From assembly GCF_024295805.1 (NCBI RefSeq), contig NZ_JANCLX010000006.1, positions 198,849 through 262,848 on the forward strand: 64,000 bases of DNA. The letters are read 5' to 3'. Shown piece after piece: positions 61,752 to 64,000 of this stretch. The notes below the pieces were generated by a model. The model worked only from the letters and a program-made list of their open reading frames with translations. It made no database searches and had not been told where the DNA came from. The position numbers and the translations under genes are program-made. This DNA comes from Streptomyces cucumeris. GTDB taxonomy: Bacteria > Actinomycetota > Actinomycetes > Streptomycetales > Streptomycetaceae. The first letter of the stretch is position 1. Every line of letters begins with the position of its first letter.

Positions 61752-61841
61752 GAAGCTAGCTTTGGGAAGACGTGTAAACGTGTGGCCCTGATCACCACCG
61801 TATAGCTTGCTCGTCTAGTTTCAATACTAGTAACGTCAGCG
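61752..61841 (+). promoter_or_regulatory. CTAG motif pair before the large non-coding segment
   Basis: Forward copy GAAGCTAGCTTTGGGAA (61752-61768), reverse copy TTTCAATACTAG (61819-61830), and GTCAGCG at 61835. A possible promoter is TTGCTC (61808-61813), 17-18 bases, TAACGT (61831-61836). The order matches that of the coding cassettes. Confidence 0.55.
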
Positions 61842-62385
61842 CCGCACGGCCCGAGCGATCGGGGCGTGGCCGCGCACGACGGCCCCGAGGGATGGCACCC
61901 AGGGGAGACGACATGCCAAGGGAGAGCGGTCCCAGGAAACCGCCCTGCGGCCCCGGGTTGACGCCCTGGGGAGTCCAGACCAGTCGGCAGTAAGAGAACG
62001 GCTCTGCCTCACAAAAGCCGACCCCGGATTCAGCCACCGGGAGGTAGAGAAGCCCCGGAGGGGGCGTGACGGCATACCGAGTGACAGACAGACCGGGTGA
62101 AGGCAGGCCCGGACCGGTGACCGTGCAGAACGGTCGGGCATGCGGCCCCTGGCTCTGATCACACATCCCGGCCCTGCGGCACAGATAATCCCTGTAATGC
62201 CGGTTCTGATGGCGACGTACCGTGACGGGCGTACCGGAGATCCCCCTACGAAGTGAGCAACCACCATGACTGGGGGACCTATTGCTTTCTTCGTAGGGGG
62301 GTTCACAGACTCCACCCGACTCGGGGCACCCGGAGCATGGAGAAACGCAAAGACGAAAGACAACCGCAGCAACCACCCAGGCCGC
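61837..62385 (+). ncRNA. Candidate large structured phage RNA (about 550 bases)
   Basis: No convincing gene on either strand. Many hairpins can be drawn: 61859-61888; 61893-61918 whose loop CCCAGGG can pair with CCCTGGG at 61964-61970 (pseudoknot); 61926-61943; 61983-62022; 62052-62065; 62093-62112; 62119-62135; 62177-62202; and 62242-62300, with CCCCCTACGAAG pairing perfectly with its partner and then AGCAA with TTGCT. It lies between two phage promoter cassettes and replaces genes at that place. Strand inferred from the promoter. I could not match it to a known RNA class. Confidence 0.55.
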
Positions 62386-62430
62386 TAGACAGGGATTCCA
62401 AATACTAGTAACCTCGCTCTCGTCAGTGAG
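62386..62430 (+). promoter_or_regulatory. Phage promoter with reverse CTAG motif (62396)
   Basis: TAGACA (62386-62391), 17 bases, TAACCT (62409-62414), with TTCCAAATACTAG (62396-62408) filling the spacer. GTCAGTGAG starts at 62422, seven bases after the -10. Confidence 0.68.
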
Positions 62431-62453
62431 GGAAGGTAAGGGAAGGGTGCGGC

Positions 62454-62651
62454 ATGGCAAAGGTCAAGCGGACTCCGGAAGGTCTCGCAAAGGCAATCGA
62501 GGCAGAAGGCTTCAGGGTCGAGCGGAGAACTCACGGTTGGCTTTGCTATCCGAAGAACCCCCAGGCTCCGACGGAATGGATAAGCCGCAACGTCGGGGGC
62601 CGAGGGCAGCGCAACAATGAGGCCGTAGCGCGCAGATTCGGGATTCTGTAG
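62454..62651 (+). CDS. Phage small protein (possible HicA-like fold)
   Basis: A 65-residue basic protein (KVKRTPEGLAKAIEAEGFRVERRTHGWLCYP, then WISRNVGGRGQRNNEAVARRFG). The order helix, GF-x-V-x-R-x-x-HGW, strand recalls HicA mRNA interferases, but the fit is loose and no HicB follows. RBS AAGGGAAGGG. Followed by a terminator, so it is a one-gene unit. Confidence 0.62.
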   Translation: MAKVKRTPEGLAKAIEAEGFRVERRTHGWLCYPKNPQAPTEWISRNVGGRGQRNNEAVARRFGIL

Positions 62652-62658
62652 CCTCCAC

Positions 62659-62699
62659 GGGGGCCGGGCAACCGGCCCCCTTCACCGTGTCAGCGAGAG
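62659..62699 (+). terminator. Terminator followed by GTCAGCGAG leader
   Basis: GGGGGCCGG, GCAA loop, CCGGCCCCC, then TTC; GTCAGCGAG follows at 62689-62697. No -35/-10 is visible, so the leader element may work apart from a promoter (for example as a processing site). Confidence 0.75.
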
Positions 62700-62713
62700 A
62701 GTTGGTTTAAACG

Positions 62714-63013
62714 ATGCATGACTATCAGGCCGTGATCAGGGTGAGGCACCAGGGGCGCAACCTGGCCGAGTGCGCCGACGAACTCGACGCCGTAACCGGC
62801 GAACTGGTCGACTACGGGGCCACGGCCCAGATGTGGGACGGCGTCACCGAGTGGACCATGACCGTGCGCGTACCCTCCCTGTGGGACGTGGCGGCCACGG
62901 CCGGCCGAGCCGTGCGAGCCGCGTACCACAAGGCTGGCTGGACGGTGAGCGTTGTTCGCGCGGATGCGTGGCAGGTCGCCGAGTGGGAGAACGCGAAGGG
63001 CTTGAGCGAATGA
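62714..63013 (+). CDS. Phage hypothetical protein
   Basis: A 99-residue protein (DYQAVIRVRHQGRNLAECADEL, EWTMTVRVPSLWDVAATAGRAVRAAYHKAGWTVSVV) with an alpha/beta look; no family known to me. GTTTAAAC lies two bases before the ATG, in place of a ribosome site. It overlaps the next gene by four bases. Confidence 0.65.
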   Translation: MHDYQAVIRVRHQGRNLAECADELDAVTGELVDYGATAQMWDGVTEWTMTVRVPSLWDVAATAGRAVRAAYHKAGWTVSVVRADAWQVAEWENAKGLSE

Positions 63014-63369
63014 CCGAGAAGACCATGACGGCCTACCAGTACCAGGCCTTGAAGGCGGCCAGCGTGCACCCGCACGGACGGCTACCTGATACGCATGAAC
63101 GCACCCTCGAAGCCATGGATGAGGCGTGGTACGGCTTCGCCACTCAAGGCGATTGGTGGGGCCACGTCATCACCGACGCCGGACGCGCGGCCGTGGCTGC
63201 CCATGAGGAGAATTGCCAGAAGAAGGGTAAGCCGATCCCGCCTGTCAGCGTGGCGGTGCCCCTTCACATCGAGGCCGGAGAGTGGGGGCGCTTCGTCGCT
63301 CGGGCCGAGCGTGAAGGACTCGACCCTTACGAGAAGTTGGCTCAGCTCATCACCGAGAACGCCAACTAG
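63010..63369 (+). CDS. Phage hypothetical protein
   Basis: A 119-residue protein: AYQYQALKAASVHPHGRLPDTHERTLEAM reads like a helix-turn-helix or ligand-binding start, with WYGFATQGDWWGHVITDAGRAAVAAHEE and a basic end. The phrase ITDAGRAAV resembles the wing of small winged-helix proteins. ATG overlaps the previous stop. Unknown function. Confidence 0.65.
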   Translation: MTEKTMTAYQYQALKAASVHPHGRLPDTHERTLEAMDEAWYGFATQGDWWGHVITDAGRAAVAAHEENCQKKGKPIPPVSVAVPLHIEAGEWGRFVARAEREGLDPYEKLAQLITENAN

Positions 63370-63374
63370 TGATC

Positions 63375-63402
63375 AGGGGCCGGGTGACCGGCCCCTTCTT
63401 GC
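63375..63402 (+). terminator. Rho-independent terminator
   Basis: AGGGGCCGG, GTGA loop, CCGGCCCCT, then TCTTGCT. Confidence 0.88.
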
Positions 63403-63408
63403 TGGCGC

Positions 63409-63464
63409 GAAGCTAGTATTTGGAATCTCGTTTAAACGCTGCTACTGTCTTCCTTGTCAGCGAG
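63409..63464 (+). promoter_or_regulatory. Phage promoter with CTAG motif (63409)
   Basis: GAAGCTAGTATTTGGAA (63409-63425). TTGGAA (63420-63425), 17 bases containing GTTTAAAC (63430-63437), TACTGT (63443-63448), then GTCAGCGAG seven bases on at 63456. The cleanest cassette. Confidence 0.7.
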
Positions 63465-63502
63465 AGAAGCCCCCGGAAACGGGGGTGATGAAGGGAAGAA
63501 CA

Positions 63503-63685
63503 ATGGCCGTCAATCTCCGCAAGGGAATCCATCGTTGGGTGCACTTCTACGAGGAGAGCGTGACCTTCTGCCGGATGTGCGGAACCGTCCTCGACGCGGG
63601 GGACACGCCCGCTAGTGAGTTCTGCACCGTCCTGCACGATGCGCATTGCGCTTGCGACCACTGCCGAGAACTGATCAACGGATAG
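63503..63685 (+). CDS. Phage small zinc-finger-like protein
   Basis: A 60-residue protein with two cysteine pairs: VTFCRMCGTVLDAG and HCACDHCREL, plus His residues, a probable zinc-binding fold. ATG at 63503 with GAAGGGAAGAACA is preferred to ATG 63488. One-gene unit between a promoter and a terminator. Confidence 0.68.
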   Translation: MAVNLRKGIHRWVHFYEESVTFCRMCGTVLDAGDTPASEFCTVLHDAHCACDHCRELING

Positions 63686-63697
63686 GGGAATGCCGAA

Positions 63698-63728
63698 GGG
63701 GGCCGGGATACCGGCCCCCTTTCTCGTT
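63698..63728 (+). terminator. Rho-independent terminator
   Basis: GGGGGCCGG, GATA loop, CCGGCCCCC, then TTTCTCGTT. Confidence 0.9.
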
Positions 63729-63738
63729 GCCATGAGGC

Positions 63739-63980
63739 GGCCCCTGCCATCCGCCACGGGGGTTAACAGACAGCAGGGGCCTATATGGTGCACGACTCGA
63801 CCGACCGGCCAAGGTGGAAGCCGTGCACCAGCTTGAGGGCCCCGGTGGGGCGTCGAGAGGTCCCCGCCCGCCGGCCTCGGGGAAGAAGTCGGCGAGCAGG
63901 GCCTTCGGGGGCAATGCGGGCCTGTTCAGGGCCCTGCCCCCTCATCCTCTAAGGCTGACTCCCGATGGACGCCTAAGAGG
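63739..63980. other. Non-coding segment with a series of hairpins at the window end
   Basis: No supported gene. GGCCCCTGC/GCAGGGGCC (63739-63781), GGTGCAC/GTGCACC (63787-63829), GCCCC/GGGGC (63839-63851), TCCCC/GGGGA (63861-63883) and CCTCTAAGGC/GCCTAAGAGG (63946-63980, one mismatch). Could be a second structured RNA, a replication origin or a packaging site. Confidence 0.4.
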
Positions 63981-64000
63981 GCCATGCACCCGCCCCGACC

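Noticed and set aside
61837..62385. tmRNA, RNase P RNA, group I intron or GOLLD identity for the structured segment
   Set aside because: I looked for the tRNA-like ends, RNase P core words and intron core and found none; GOLLD cannot be judged without a covariance model.
61792..62460. 222-codon minus-strand frame in the non-coding segment
   Set aside because: No ribosome site, Cys/Ser/Pro-rich product without any motif, against the direction of all phage genes, and it runs through perfect hairpins.
62454..62651. HicA toxin of a HicAB pair
   Set aside because: Resemblance is weak and there is no HicB-like gene; kept only as a possible fold.
50998..63425. CRISPR-like repeats
   Set aside because: The repeated motifs are widely and unevenly spaced between operons, occur in both directions and have no spacers or cas genes.

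Overview
The window is Streptomyces-type chromosome (very GC-rich, strong third-position GC, GTG/TTG starts, rare TTA codons, typical families such as XRE/DUF5753 with DUF397, ECF41 sigma, dre-like and PHO-like sites) followed from about 50157 by the left end of an integrated temperate phage. No rRNA, tRNA or CRISPR array is visible.

Chromosome, 1-50156. 1-9580: glycerolipid acyltransferase, a short-chain epimerase, two secreted peptidases facing each other across a shared promoter region (3756-4101), an NlpC/P60 wall hydrolase with a foldable leader, a VOC protein, a cyclase-homology/DUF5919 protein, and a HATPase/XRE/DUF397 regulatory trio. 9584-14261: complete biotin cluster, bioF divergent from bioB-bioA-bioD, with a perfect inverted repeat between bioF and bioB. 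14334-23660: methyltransferase, Fic-like/RHH pair, orphan ABC ATPase, GNAT, two overlapping CNNM/CBS proteins, SGNH hydrolase, purB, mug. 23831-34197: regulators (ROK, GntR, ECF41, Lrp) beside their likely targets, PhoD phosphatase with a PHO-like box, ACT-GNAT protein, trans-sulfuration enzyme. 34300-50156: DUF885 protein, a MITE, ATP-grasp protein, sbcCD, a two-component system whose regulator carries a TTA codon, YigZ, CGNR regulator with SRPBCC partner, prolyl-tRNA editing-like protein, XRE-cupin regulator divergent from an EamA exporter, and a gamma-carbonic-anhydrase gene cut short at the phage junction.

Prophage left arm, about 50157-64000. All genes read rightward in short overlapping operons: HTH protein, WhiB-HTH fusion, four-cysteine PD-(D/E)XK nuclease, winged-helix protein, RecA/DnaB-like ATPase, RusA, CHC2 and Toprim primase halves in different frames, metallophosphoesterase, sigma-like protein, proline-rich lipoprotein, SLOG protein, SprT-like protease, a membrane DUF2637-Lsr2 fusion next to a Cys-rich Lsr2, and many tiny genes. 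This is an early/replication region; integrase, repressor of known type and virion genes are not here and should lie beyond the right edge.

The phage arm is organised by a recurring regulatory cassette: terminator, CTAG-centred oriented motif, promoter (-35/17-18 bp/-10), then a conserved GTCAGCGAG at the likely transcript start. One cassette drives no gene but a roughly 550-base, richly folded non-coding segment (61837-62385), the strongest candidate for something undescribed. A second multi-hairpin non-coding segment closes the window (63739-63980).
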